From: an uncultured bacterium
Lineage (GTDB): Bacteria; Bacillota; Clostridia; UBA1381
Reading direction: 5' to 3'
Length of the DNA stretch: 64,000 nucleotides
Assembly (NCBI GenBank): GCA_905215805.1
Contig: CAJMRL010000008.1
Location: 24,779-88,778 of the forward strand
Positions 28,386-37,041 of this stretch are shown here, piece after piece (positions within the stretch are counted from its first letter, which is position 1; each line of letters starts with the position of its first letter). The position numbers and the translations under genes were made by a program. Under the pieces are notes generated by a model. The model made no database searches, was not told the origin of the DNA, and saw only the letters and a list, made by a program, of their open reading frames with translations.

Positions 28386-28407
28386 ATCCGCGCACCGCGC
28401 CGCGGAT
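28386..28407 (-). promoter_or_regulatory. GC-rich hairpin at the 5' end of the transporter mRNA
   Basis: Perfect 7-bp inverted repeat ATCCGCG/CGCGGAT with an 8-base loop, lying between the predicted transcription start (~28416) and the ribosome site. It could be an mRNA-stabilising hairpin or an operator. Confidence 0.45.
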
Positions 28408-28422
28408 CTTTTTGCTAAGACT

Positions 28423-28451
28423 ATTATACAAAAAACACTTCATTTATGCAA
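28423..28451 (-). promoter_or_regulatory. Promoter of the ABC transporter operon
   Basis: Minus strand: -35 TTGCAT (28446-28451), 17-base spacer, -10 TATAAT (28423-28428). Confidence 0.72.
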
Positions 28452-28563
28452 CTTTGTAAATTTATACTTTTATTTGTTTTTTCACAAAACGAATATTTTA
28501 GTTAAATTTAATAACCAATACATATACTTTATGACGTGTTTTTACTATTCCCACAATTTTTTC

Positions 28564-28592
28564 TTGACTTTGTTTGTGCAACATGCTATAAT
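28564..28592 (+). promoter_or_regulatory. Promoter of the membrane-anchored AraC gene
   Basis: -35 TTGACT (28564-28569), 17-base spacer, -10 TATAAT (28587-28592). It lies inside the first codons of a longer open frame that begins at 28536, which supports the downstream TTG start at 28629. Confidence 0.8.
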
Positions 28593-28628
28593 TCTATTGT
28601 ATCAAAAAAAATGCTTGGAGGGTCACGC

Positions 28629-30908
28629 TTGAAGGAAAAAATACATGATTATTATATACAATTCAAGTCAAACAGATTATTTAAAGCCACTATGAAAACC
28701 TATTTTATAATTGCCTGTATGGTCTTTTTGGCATACGCGCTTGTAATGGTTTTAAATGTATATCATGCAGCGGTATCTCAGCTTACCTCGGCGGAGCTCA
28801 AAATGCTTTCTCAGTCCGAAACTACAAACGATTTTATACTGCGCGATATCAACTCGGCAGCAAACAATGTATTCGAGAACGAGACTGTCGCCATAGACGC
28901 TATGACCAAGCCATATAATACAATGCTCTCATATGATATTTCAAATCTTATATCGGATATGAAAAACAGAACAAATGCTATAGATAAGGTGTACTTCTTC
29001 AATCTTAACAACGACTGTATTTATACGGGGGATAATCCGGTATATAACAGCGCTTCTTTTCCGGATAAGGAGCTGCTTGACATGATAGCGCTGCAGAAGC
29101 GGTATGCCATAAATATTCCGCATATATTAAAATATGAGGAAGACGCGCAGCTTAAGGAAGAGCGCACTCTTCTTTCCTTATATAAATACAGCGACACGAG
29201 CTGTATGGCGGTATTCCTCGATTCAGACGTTTTCAACAGTATGGTAAACGCCGATTTTGAAAATAAAAATCAGTCCATGATGATCTTGCAGTCTGACGGA
29301 ACAGTTATTTCGTCAACAGATCCGAATCAGTTCGGTCAAAATCTTTCCGAGAATAAAATAGTGCGCAAAATAAATGATTCAAACTCACAAAGCGGATCAA
29401 TCAATAATTTCGGAACTATTTACTGCTATAAAAAATCAAATACTCTTAATTCGCTTTATATATGCAGCTTCCGTTCATCATCGGTAGTGGTATCTTACAT
29501 ATGGCAGTTTACAATTATAATATTATTTGCGCTGCTTCTGCTTTTTTTGTATTTCTTATCGAGCATACAAATGAGCATGTCTATTTTCAGACCCTTTAAG
29601 AGGCTGCGTCAGGATGTATTCAGCATACTTGGTATAAAGCCGGATGAGCTTGCAGACGAATTGGGTACGGAGAGGGATCTTACTCTCATTTCCAAAAACC
29701 TCGCAAATATAAAAGAAGAATACGACCATATGCAGGAAACGGAGAACCTATATTCCGAAACAAAGCGCAACGAGCTTGTATACAAGCTTATGACCGGAGC
29801 CTACAGCTATAATGAAAACGAGCTTAAGGATTATAATATTATACTTACATATCCTTATAACACCATGATCCTTGCCCGTCTTGACAATACAAAAAATATA
29901 GCTCCGTCAAATATCGGGCTTATCCAATACGGCATAGCCAACGCCGGAACAGAGCTGCTCACTCATGATGATATGAAGGCTTATTTCACTACCTACAGCG
30001 ATGAATACGATATTATATTTTTGGTAAACCATAAATCGGAAAGGCTTGACATATCATATCTGACAATGCTGCAGAAATACGCCCAAAACGCATTCGGCGC
30101 GACAATATCCGTTGCATATGACAGCTCTGACAGCAGCACTGATTCCGTATCGCAGCTGTACCGCAATGTTAAATACGCAATGCAGTACAGAATAGTTCGG
30201 GGGCATAACTCCATAATATGCTATAAGGATCTGCTTTCGGGAATTTCTTCAAAATGTGAATATCCCGATAAAATAGAAAAGAATATTATACGCGAAATAA
30301 ATCAGCAAAACAAGGACGGAGCGATCGCTGCAGTAAATGATTTTATAAAAGCGATTTCTTCGATGCCGTATTCATATATCGTGGTGTATTCATCAGTCCT
30401 TGCGCTGGCTATAGCGGCGCATATAGCTCTCGAAAAGAGCGATGAACGAAACGACATCATATCGGATGAAATACTGCGCAGTGAGACCATAGATGAGCTT
30501 AGGGATATGCTTATCTCAAAATGCAGCGATGCTATTATATCGGTAAGCCGTATCGAAATAAGTGATAAGCATGTTTTAATTGCAAACACTATTGAGGAAT
30601 ACATAAACGACCACTATACAGACCCGAATCTCTCGATAGACCTTATCGCTTCATACGTGAACAAAAGCGCGAATTACACCAGAAATATATTTAAGCAAAA
30701 CAAGAATATTTCAATCTCCGAATATATTTCTCACAAGCGCTTCGACGAGGTCAAACGCATGCTTATCGAAACAAACCTTACTGCCCAAACAATAGCTCAA
30801 AAGGTCGGAATGAATTCGGGAAGCTATTTCTACACGGCGTTTAAAAAATACACCGGATATACTCCGGATCAATACAGAAAAAAATATATGAGCGTACTAA
30901 AGGGTTAA
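28629..30908 (+). CDS. Membrane-anchored AraC family sensor-regulator, 759 aa
   Basis: I choose the TTG at 28629, which has GGAGGG 6 bases upstream and follows the promoter; the in-frame ATG at 28536 lies before the promoter. Layout: transmembrane helix 1 (~20-45, FIIACMVFLAYALVMVLNVY), an extracellular sensor of ~240 residues resembling a Cache domain, transmembrane helix 2 (~290-320, FTIIILFALLLLFLYFL), a cytoplasmic linker and GGDEF-less middle region, and a C-terminal AraC pair of helix-turn-helix motifs ending GMNSGSYFYTAFKKYTGYTP. Such YesN-like single-component sensors activate nearby sugar-transport operons, so the divergent Lpl-type importer is the obvious target. A weak hairpin follows the stop at 30909-30926. 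Confidence 0.85.
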   Translation: MKEKIHDYYIQFKSNRLFKATMKTYFIIACMVFLAYALVMVLNVYHAAVSQLTSAELKMLSQSETTNDFILRDINSAANNVFENETVAIDAMTKPYNTMLSYDISNLISDMKNRTNAIDKVYFFNLNNDCIYTGDNPVYNSASFPDKELLDMIALQKRYAINIPHILKYEEDAQLKEERTLLSLYKYSDTSCMAVFLDSDVFNSMVNADFENKNQSMMILQSDGTVISSTDPNQFGQNLSENKIVRKINDSNSQSGSINNFGTIYCYKKSNTLNSLYICSFRSSSVVVSYIWQFTIIILFALLLLFLYFLSSIQMSMSIFRPFKRLRQDVFSILGIKPDELADELGTERDLTLISKNLANIKEEYDHMQETENLYSETKRNELVYKLMTGAYSYNENELKDYNIILTYPYNTMILARLDNTKNIAPSNIGLIQYGIANAGTELLTHDDMKAYFTTYSDEYDIIFLVNHKSERLDISYLTMLQKYAQNAFGATISVAYDSSDSSTDSVSQLYRNVKYAMQYRIVRGHNSIICYKDLLSGISSKCEYPDKIEKNIIREINQQNKDGAIAAVNDFIKAISSMPYSYIVVYSSVLALAIAAHIALEKSDERNDIISDEILRSETIDELRDMLISKCSDAIISVSRIEISDKHVLIANTIEEYINDHYTDPNLSIDLIASYVNKSANYTRNIFKQNKNISISEYISHKRFDEVKRMLIETNLTAQTIAQKVGMNSGSYFYTAFKKYTGYTPDQYRKKYMSVLKG

Positions 30909-31000
30909 AAATCAAAGTCTTTTGATAAAATTTAGGCTTTAATGCAGCTATGCCTCCATGTTAAAATTATTATAAGCAAATATTTACGGAGGTCATATAT

Positions 31001-31939
31001 ATGGATAATACACCAATAAAGCTTAAGCCCGCCATAAAGGACTATATCTGGGGCGGACGCAGACTAATAGACGATTTTAATAAAAAAACAGAGCTGGATA
31101 AGGCGGCTGAGAGCTGGGAGCTTTCCACTCATCCGGACGGAGAGAGCATCGTTGCTTCAGGACCATTTTGCTCCAAGACCCTTACTCAATACATAGCCGA
31201 AAACGGAAACGAATGTATCGGCAGCCGGGCGGCGGCGTTTGACTTCTTCCCGGTACTTATAAAGCTCATCGACGCAAAGGACAGCCTTTCAATTCAGGTA
31301 CATCCCGATGATGAGTACGCGCTTCGTGTCGAGGGCGGCTACGGAAAAACTGAAATGTGGTATATCGTAGACTGCGAACCGAACGCTTACCTGTATTACG
31401 GACTAAACACGACCGTAACAAAGGAAGAATTCAGAGAGCGTATAGAAAACAATACGCTTCTTGAAATTTTAAATAAAGTGCCGGTGCATAAGGGCGACGT
31501 ATTCTTTATACCGTCCGGCACGATACATGCTATATGCTCGGGTATACTTATCTACGAAATACAGCAGAATTCCAACACGACATACCGCGTATACGACTAC
31601 GACAGACGCGGCAAAGACGGAAAACCGCGTGAGCTGCATATAGACAAAGCAGTAGAGGTATCAAACCTCTTCCCCGCTCCGCCTCAGAAAAAGGCTCAGG
31701 ATAATATTTTGGCAAGCTGCAAATACTTCACAGCTCAAAAGGTCGCATGCTCGGGCACAGCAAATTTCCCGACCGACAGCGGCTGCTTCCGCTCGCTGGT
31801 TATACTTGACGGAAGCGGCAGTCTTGAAATGAACGGAACAAAGCTTTCCTTAAACAAGGGCGACAGTATATTCATTCCAGCTCAGGACGGAGGATTTACT
31901 TTATCGGGCAATCTGGAAGGAATACTATCATATGTGTAA
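31001..31939 (+). CDS. manA: Mannose-6-phosphate isomerase, class I, 312 aa
   Basis: ATG at 31001 with CGGAGGTC upstream. Interconverts mannose 6-phosphate and fructose 6-phosphate in the cytoplasm using zinc. Visible motifs are PAIKDYIWGGRRL at the N-terminus, the zinc-binding IQVHPDDEYA, KTEMWYIVDCEPNAYLYYG, FIPSGTIHAI and YEIQQNSNTTYRVYDYDR. Length is typical of the short Firmicutes form. It lies between the AraC sensor and a convergent GH36 gene, and may feed mannose released from substrate or from galactomannan into glycolysis. Confidence 0.92.
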   Translation: MDNTPIKLKPAIKDYIWGGRRLIDDFNKKTELDKAAESWELSTHPDGESIVASGPFCSKTLTQYIAENGNECIGSRAAAFDFFPVLIKLIDAKDSLSIQVHPDDEYALRVEGGYGKTEMWYIVDCEPNAYLYYGLNTTVTKEEFRERIENNTLLEILNKVPVHKGDVFFIPSGTIHAICSGILIYEIQQNSNTTYRVYDYDRRGKDGKPRELHIDKAVEVSNLFPAPPQKKAQDNILASCKYFTAQKVACSGTANFPTDSGCFRSLVILDGSGSLEMNGTKLSLNKGDSIFIPAQDGGFTLSGNLEGILSYV

Positions 31940-31954
31940 AAATCTTTTTATATA

Positions 31955-31996
31955 AATGCGGCTGAGCCGGTATATAGGCTCAGCCGCATTGTTTTA
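31955..31996. terminator. Bidirectional terminator between manA and GH36
   Basis: Perfect 14-bp stem, arms 31955-31968 and 31977-31990, with an 8-base loop and a T-rich tail on the plus side. The genes converge here. Confidence 0.88.
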
Positions 31997-34132
31997 TTTT
32001 ATCTTGATAAATTCTATTATTTCAGTAGCAAAATCACGCATAGCATAATCTATCCTTATACCCCTGTTCATAAGCAGGCTTCCGTAATACTGCTCTCCGG
32101 TAGCCTTATTCATATACAATGTGTCCTCATTAAGGCCTTTAAGCTTGACGCGCTTGTCCTTTGACTGAGCCAAGGAAAGTATCCTGCAGGCAAAGAGCAA
32201 AGCATGATCTTTGTCCTTTGAAACGACCTCCCAACCGCAGTAATTCGTTTCATACGGATTCATAAGCCTATAGAAATCACCGTCACGCACAAGCTCCTGA
32301 ATCGTCTTGTCAAACTCTATCTGTTTTTTTATCTCACCGATCTCCTGCTCACTCATTTTCGTAATATCCAGCTCGTATCCGAATGTACCGATATACGCCG
32401 TATCCGCGCGGGTCTTAAGCGTGGTTATACGTCCGTTCTGATGGTTTGGCGACGCCGTTACATGAGTTGAAATGGAATATGCCGGATAACACATTGACGT
32501 AGAATACTGGATCTTGAGTCTTGCCACAGCGTCCGAATTATCGCTCGTCCATATCTGCGGCATATATGCAAGAACTCCCGCGTCAAAGCGTCCCCCTCCG
32601 GCGCTGCAGCCCTCGAATAAAACATTCGGGAACGCACCTGTTATAGCCGACATTATCTTATAAAAGCCCAGCGTATATTTATGATTATATCCCAGGCACG
32701 GCATATCCGCCATTTGGCGGTTCATATCCCATTTTACATATTCCACATTTGCGCTGCTCAAAACAGCCGATACCGAGCTTATTATGTAATCGCACACCTC
32801 ATCCTTTGACAAATCAAGGATAAGCTGGTTTCTTGCCTCGACAGGCTCTCTCTCATTCACGCGTACCACCCAGTCCGGATGAGCGCGGTAAAGCTGTGAA
32901 TCAGCGTTCACCATCTCCGGTTCAAACCATAATCCAAACATAAGACCGATATCGTTTATCTTTTTTGCCAGACCGTCGATACCTGACGGAAGCTTGTCAT
33001 AATTAACAAACCAGTCGCCCAGGCTTGAGGTATCGTCATTTCGTTTACCGAACCAGCCGTCGTCCAATACAAACAGGTCAAGCCCTATATCCTTTGCCGC
33101 CTTTGCCATTTCAAGCAGCTTTTCCTCCGTAAAATCGAAATATGTGCCCTCCCAGTTGTTGAGCAGGAGCGGACGCGTCTTTTTTGTCCATTTGCTGCGC
33201 ATAAGATGGTTTCTGTAAACGTCATGATATTCATGAGAAATACCGCCAAAGCCCTGTGCGCTGTAGGCTATGACCGTCTGCGGAGTATAGAAGCTTTCCC
33301 GCGGCTCAAGCTCCCATAAAAAGCCGTTCGGATTTATTCCCTGCTGAACGCGCAATGAACCGAACTGGTCGACCTTTGCCGATGAGGAGTGGTTTCCGCT
33401 GTAAATAAGCGACAATCCGTAAACCTCGCCTTTTTCTTCGTCCGCGCCTTCCCGCGCTATCATTATAAACGGATTTATCTGATGACCGCTTCCGCCGCGC
33501 GCGTTTTCCACTACAGCCTTCATGCCCTGTTTAAGCTGAGTGCGGTACATTTCGCGCTCTCTTCCCCATGCGCCTGTAAAGTATACTATCTCATAATCAT
33601 CCATCGGCAGGTCAAGACTTGCCGAGCATGCGTTCAGAATTTTTATTTTTTTATCGCCTTTGTTCGTTATCACCGCGCTTCTGGCTATAATATCGTATTC
33701 GTCGAATACCGTATAATAAAGCTTTATTTCTATCTGAGCCGCATCGTCGCACAATACCATCTCGAGCGTCTGACCGGAGCCGTCCGAGAACAGCGCCGGC
33801 ATTCCCTTCACCTCTGCACAGCCGTCTGTTATGTTTATCTCTTTCACCTTCAGCTCCGAGACCGTATTGCCGTATTTATTTACTATCTCAAAAGCTCCGT
33901 CCCTAAGGTCGGAATGTCCGTAAGCCGGGTACTCCTGCGGATATACGTCAAGCGAGCGGACGTTTGATGTATATCCGAGCGTTTCGGCGCATTCATGCTC
34001 AAGCTTTGAATAGTCACAGTCCACTATCCTTTTTCCGAAATGGAAATTAAGCAGGTCTCCATCGTCTATGTACATGACATAGCTCATGCTTTTTCCCATA
34101 AGATGTATAGTATTTCCATTTTGTTTGATCAT
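31994..34132 (-). CDS. GH36 alpha-galactosidase, 712 aa
   Basis: Retaining alpha-galactosidase that removes terminal alpha-1,6-galactose from raffinose-type sugars or galactomannan side chains; no signal peptide, so cytoplasmic. The central TIM barrel shows LFVLDDGWFGKRND, GLWFEPEMV, YVKWDMNRQM (the Asp of KWD is the nucleophile) and CSAGGGRFD followed by WTSDNSDA (the DNSD Asp is the acid/base). The N-terminal beta-supersandwich (~1-320) and C-terminal beta domain are intact, and 712 residues is the usual size for the Clostridia/Bacilli form. A promoter lies at 34168-34196. It is convergent with manA, a pairing consistent with galactomannan use. Confidence 0.93.
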   Translation of the reverse strand: MIKQNGNTIHLMGKSMSYVMYIDDGDLLNFHFGKRIVDCDYSKLEHECAETLGYTSNVRSLDVYPQEYPAYGHSDLRDGAFEIVNKYGNTVSELKVKEINITDGCAEVKGMPALFSDGSGQTLEMVLCDDAAQIEIKLYYTVFDEYDIIARSAVITNKGDKKIKILNACSASLDLPMDDYEIVYFTGAWGREREMYRTQLKQGMKAVVENARGGSGHQINPFIMIAREGADEEKGEVYGLSLIYSGNHSSSAKVDQFGSLRVQQGINPNGFLWELEPRESFYTPQTVIAYSAQGFGGISHEYHDVYRNHLMRSKWTKKTRPLLLNNWEGTYFDFTEEKLLEMAKAAKDIGLDLFVLDDGWFGKRNDDTSSLGDWFVNYDKLPSGIDGLAKKINDIGLMFGLWFEPEMVNADSQLYRAHPDWVVRVNEREPVEARNQLILDLSKDEVCDYIISSVSAVLSSANVEYVKWDMNRQMADMPCLGYNHKYTLGFYKIMSAITGAFPNVLFEGCSAGGGRFDAGVLAYMPQIWTSDNSDAVARLKIQYSTSMCYPAYSISTHVTASPNHQNGRITTLKTRADTAYIGTFGYELDITKMSEQEIGEIKKQIEFDKTIQELVRDGDFYRLMNPYETNYCGWEVVSKDKDHALLFACRILSLAQSKDKRVKLKGLNEDTLYMNKATGEQYYGSLLMNRGIRIDYAMRDFATEIIEFIKIK

Positions 34133-34167
34133 ATGCTTTACCTCTCTGTAATATTTTATGCAAGTTT

Positions 34168-34196
34168 AGTATATCACAGCCTTACTTCAGCGTCAA
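34168..34196 (-). promoter_or_regulatory. Promoter of the GH36 gene
   Basis: Minus strand: -35 TTGACG (34191-34196), 17-base spacer, -10 TATACT (34168-34173). Confidence 0.68.
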
Positions 34197-34319
34197 GTGA
34201 GATGTTTTATTTCTATCAATTTAATTGAAAATAAAAGACGAAATTAAGCATAAATATTCTGATTTTTGTATCATTATTAAAATTCAAAGTCATTTGTTAC
34301 TATTCAAACCTTAAATCTA

Positions 34320-34348
34320 TTGACATTTTTGTGCAAATTTTATATAAT
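34320..34348 (+). promoter_or_regulatory. Perfect consensus promoter for the secreted beta-helix gene
   Basis: TTGACA (34320-34325), 17-base spacer, TATAAT (34343-34348): a full match to the sigma-A consensus, predicting strong expression. Apart from this and the GH36 promoter, the 347-base gap 34133-34479 holds only AT-rich DNA and the structured leader. Confidence 0.85.
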
Positions 34349-34354
34349 ACAAGA

Positions 34355-34478
34355 CGTCAAGGGCGTCTTTAAATTCACACTAAATAACCCCTCACCACCA
34401 CAGACGCCCTTACAAAAAATACTCCCGCAGACCGTATCTGCCGGAGGTCATGCGGGAATAAAGAAGGGATGATTTTTT
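34355..34478 (+). promoter_or_regulatory. Structured 5' leader of the secreted protein mRNA
   Basis: About 125 bases lie between the predicted start and the ATG. Hairpin 1 has perfect 10-bp arms AAGGGCGTCT/AGACGCCCTT at 34359-34368 and 34402-34411. Hairpin 2 pairs TCCCGCA-GACC (34423-34433) with GGTC-A-TGCGGGA (34446-34457). Neither is followed by a T-run, so they are not terminators. No known riboswitch class was recognised; an mRNA-stabilising leader is the simplest view. Confidence 0.5.
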
Positions 34479-34479
34479 A

Positions 34480-36078
34480 ATGAAAAAAAAGATACTCGCA
34501 TTGCTCTCAGCAGCAGCAATGACAGTGACAGCATTAGCCGTACCATTTACGGCTTCGGCGGAAGAGATTGAAAACGAAAACGCTGTTGTTTTTCAGTCTG
34601 GTGAAGAAACACAGTGGCGTATCTGGGAAAACAACACTAAAGGAACAGGCACAGAATCTGCTACGTTATCAAACGGAACTGACACAATAACAAATCAGGA
34701 CAGAGCTGATTCTCCGAAAACCTTTGTAACAGGTTCATCCATAACATTGAACATGCCTGAAGGAGCTGCAAGTTCAACAAATCCGATACAGGTAAAACCT
34801 GTTATTTCAACTCCTATAGAGCTGAAATCCGGAGTTACATATTCGTTTTCGTTAGATTATACTTCCAACATAACTGAATATACAAACGATAAAAGCAGCG
34901 ATGTAGTATATATGCAGGCTATAGCGCGCTATGCGGATGGAAAGAATACAACTGTAAAGAAAGCTGCTATAACCCAAAAAAAAGATGATGACGCAAATCT
35001 GGGAGAAAAATCAGGTCAGATAACGGGAGATCTTACTCCAACTACAGACGGTACATTAGAGCTTCAGCTCTACCTGCGCAACGCTAAGGGTTCTGTAAAT
35101 TATTCAAATCTTAAGGTAACTGCTCAAGTCGCTCCGGAAGAAGCTGTAGTTGAAGTAAACGGAAGATACTTCACAGACGTTATTGATGCCTTAAGGGTTG
35201 TTGAAAATAAAGGGACAATAGAGCTTCTTAAAACTTCTACTTTATCAGAACGTGCTATATTAGATAAATTAGTAAATAAATCAGCAAAAGAGATAACAAT
35301 TAACGGAAACGGCTATACTTTAAATGCGCCTAATAACACAATGGCAATAGAAGTTCCAAATGGCTATAATCTCACTATTAAAGACGCAACAGTCGTAGGC
35401 GGAAATAATTATACCATAAATGTAAAAAAAGGCGGTACTTTAAAGCTTGACAACGCAACAATAGGCAGCACTGAGGGCAACGCAAAGCCTGCCATCAATA
35501 TAGCCGGAACAGTGAATGCTACAAATTCTTCAAAAATTAATTCCATTCTTTTTGAAAGTACCAGCAATAATCCTGTAGTTAATCTTGATGCTTCTTCGAC
35601 ATTAACGGGAACAATAAAGCCACGAAATTCAACAGTTACAATAACAGAAAATTATGAGTTGATTACTGGCAATGTAGCTAACTGTACAGCAGTTTACTCT
35701 AACAGCAATGACGCTTATAAAGATATTGAATTAAAAGACGGCGTTTTCGTGAAAAAGCCGACCACACCAACCGAAACAATCACAATGAACGCTAAATACA
35801 AGGGCTTTTTTACAGGCGATGAAGAAGAAAATCCATCGACCGCTGCTGCTTATACAGCCACATTCAAGAGTTCAACAGGCGACACTACAAGCTTTAAGGC
35901 ATCTGACATTAAGTGGACTCTTAACGAAATTGCTTTAGAATATGATATTGATAGCAGTACTGTTAATGATGTAAAGATAACCCTCGAAGGTTCAGCAGAG
36001 GTTTCCTACGGTATAATAATCAACGATGTAACCGAGGCTGAAGTAGGCGAAGGCAAGCTTGAAGCAAGCTTCAATTAA
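34480..36078 (+). CDS. Secreted beta-helix-like protein of unknown function, 532 aa
   Basis: ATG at 34480 with AAGGGATGAT about 9 bases upstream. A clean signal peptide ends after PFTASA (~27). Residues ~30-215 look like a jelly-roll/CBM-type sandwich (VTYSFSLDYTSN, SVNYSNLKVTAQ). Residues ~225-420 show short repeated strand-turn units (ITINGNGYTLN, LTIKDATVVGG, GGTLKLDNATIG, AINIAGTVNATN) resembling a right-handed parallel beta-helix. The C-terminal ~110 residues are another beta domain. There is no SLH motif, sortase signal or catalytic motif. Its perfect promoter and leader suggest an abundant exported protein. It is followed 18 bases later by a short peptide gene that is probably co-transcribed. 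Confidence 0.65.
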   Translation: MKKKILALLSAAAMTVTALAVPFTASAEEIENENAVVFQSGEETQWRIWENNTKGTGTESATLSNGTDTITNQDRADSPKTFVTGSSITLNMPEGAASSTNPIQVKPVISTPIELKSGVTYSFSLDYTSNITEYTNDKSSDVVYMQAIARYADGKNTTVKKAAITQKKDDDANLGEKSGQITGDLTPTTDGTLELQLYLRNAKGSVNYSNLKVTAQVAPEEAVVEVNGRYFTDVIDALRVVENKGTIELLKTSTLSERAILDKLVNKSAKEITINGNGYTLNAPNNTMAIEVPNGYNLTIKDATVVGGNNYTINVKKGGTLKLDNATIGSTEGNAKPAINIAGTVNATNSSKINSILFESTSNNPVVNLDASSTLTGTIKPRNSTVTITENYELITGNVANCTAVYSNSNDAYKDIELKDGVFVKKPTTPTETITMNAKYKGFFTGDEEENPSTAAAYTATFKSSTGDTTSFKASDIKWTLNEIALEYDIDSSTVNDVKITLEGSAEVSYGIIINDVTEAEVGEGKLEASFN

Positions 36079-36096
36079 GACAGGAGGTAAATGAAA

Positions 36097-36267
36097 ATGA
36101 AGAAAAAATTTGAAATGCCGGCTGTTAACATACATATATTCCAGCTCGAGAACGTTATCACCGCAAGCGGCGGTCCGCAGACCCCGCAGACAGCTTCCGA
36201 GAAAGCTCAGGCAGCATTCGGAAGCTCAGTAGACGGCTTTATCGAGCTTGAAAAGAGCGGCAACTAA
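36097..36267 (+). CDS. Small peptide of 56 aa with ENVITASG motif, possible RiPP-like precursor
   Basis: An AGGAGG at 36082-36087 is 9 bases before the ATG at 36097 (another in-frame ATG at 36091 is too close). The peptide begins MKKKFEMPAVNIHIFQLENV, then ITASGG followed by a Pro/Gln/Ala-rich, neutral tail ending ELEKSGN. Short proteins with the pattern (F/Y)E-P...F..E-(N/D)-(V/I)-I-T-(A/T)-S-G occur in many gut Clostridia, as far as I recall; their role is not established. It is in the same transcript as the secreted 532-residue protein. No maturation enzyme, protease or exporter is adjacent, so a modified-peptide role is speculation; a small chaperone-like or regulatory partner is equally possible. 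Confidence 0.6.
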   Translation: MKKKFEMPAVNIHIFQLENVITASGGPQTPQTASEKAQAAFGSSVDGFIELEKSGN

Positions 36268-36283
36268 AAAACAAGCAAAACAT

Positions 36284-36327
36284 AAAATCCCGTTCCCCGG
36301 CTCCGGCAGACCGGCGAGCGGGATTTT
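36284..36327 (+). terminator. Terminator after the small peptide gene
   Basis: Arms AAAATCCCG (36284-36292) and CGGGATTTT (36319-36327) enclose a GC-rich inner region. The T-tract is short, so some read-through into the LUD gene is possible. Confidence 0.6.
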
Positions 36328-36354
36328 GTATAACCAAAGGAAAGGAATAACATC

Positions 36355-36993
36355 ATGCACGAGCTAAAAAAATGGGAGCTTTGCAAAAAAGCATATAATG
36401 CGGTAGAAGTATTACGAAGACGCAAATTTGACGCTCATTACGCCGAAGACGCGGCACAGGCAAAGGCAATAGTGGAAAGCCTTATTCCAGATAACGCAAA
36501 AGTCGCCGTAGGAGGCAGCGTAACGCTTCAGGAAACCGGGATAATGGACCTTATAAAAAGCGGCAGATACCGTTTTATAGACCGCTTCAACAACTCCTCA
36601 TGGGAGGAGGAGCTTGAAAAATACCGTTTGGGATATTTATCAGATGTATTTGTAACAAGCTCAAACGCTGTTACTATGGAGGGTCAAATAGTAAATATAG
36701 ACTGCACAGGCAACAGGGTGGGAGCTATAGGCTTCGGTCCGAAAAAAGTTATAATAGTTGTGGGAGCAAATAAGATCGTGGCTGATGCGGCAGAAGGAAT
36801 AAAACGCGCAAAATCCGTCGCTCCTCTAAATTCAAAACGAATACACCACGGAAATCCATGTGAAGAGAACTGTGTCTGTGAGGACTGCACAGGCACAAAC
36901 AGAATATGCAATATCATAAGCATAATAGACGGATGCTATAAATTTCCGGGACGTATAAGCGTTATTGTGGTAGCCGAGGAGCTTGGCTTTTAA
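36355..36993 (+). CDS. LUD-domain protein (DUF162, lactate-utilisation type), 212 aa
   Basis: ATG at 36355 with an AAGGAAAGGA site. The whole length fits the LUD fold shared with LutC/LutB and the YkgG family: VAVGGSVTLQETGIMDLI, DVFVTSSNAVTMEGQIVNID, GNRVGAIGFGPKKVIIVVG and NKIVADAAEGIKRAK. A Cys-rich segment, CEENCVCEDCTGTNRIC (~170-187), is usual for this stand-alone branch. LutC belongs to a lactate-oxidation complex, but stand-alone LUD proteins without lutA/lutB are common in Clostridia and uncharacterised, so only the domain is assigned. Confidence 0.82.
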   Translation: MHELKKWELCKKAYNAVEVLRRRKFDAHYAEDAAQAKAIVESLIPDNAKVAVGGSVTLQETGIMDLIKSGRYRFIDRFNNSSWEEELEKYRLGYLSDVFVTSSNAVTMEGQIVNIDCTGNRVGAIGFGPKKVIIVVGANKIVADAAEGIKRAKSVAPLNSKRIHHGNPCEENCVCEDCTGTNRICNIISIIDGCYKFPGRISVIVVAEELGF

Positions 36994-37010
36994 GCCGGTT
37001 CGGATATAAT

Positions 37011-37040
37011 AAAAAGCGTTCCGCATAAGGAACGCTTTTT
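37011..37040. terminator. Bidirectional terminator
   Basis: Perfect 12-bp stem AAAAAGCGTTCC/GGAACGCTTTTT (37011-37022, 37029-37040) between the convergent LUD and SatD-like genes. Confidence 0.9.
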
Positions 37041-37041
37041 A

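Noticed and set aside
36355..36993. Lactate oxidation operon (lutABC)
   Set aside because: Only a stand-alone LUD protein is present; no LutA or LutB partner lies nearby.
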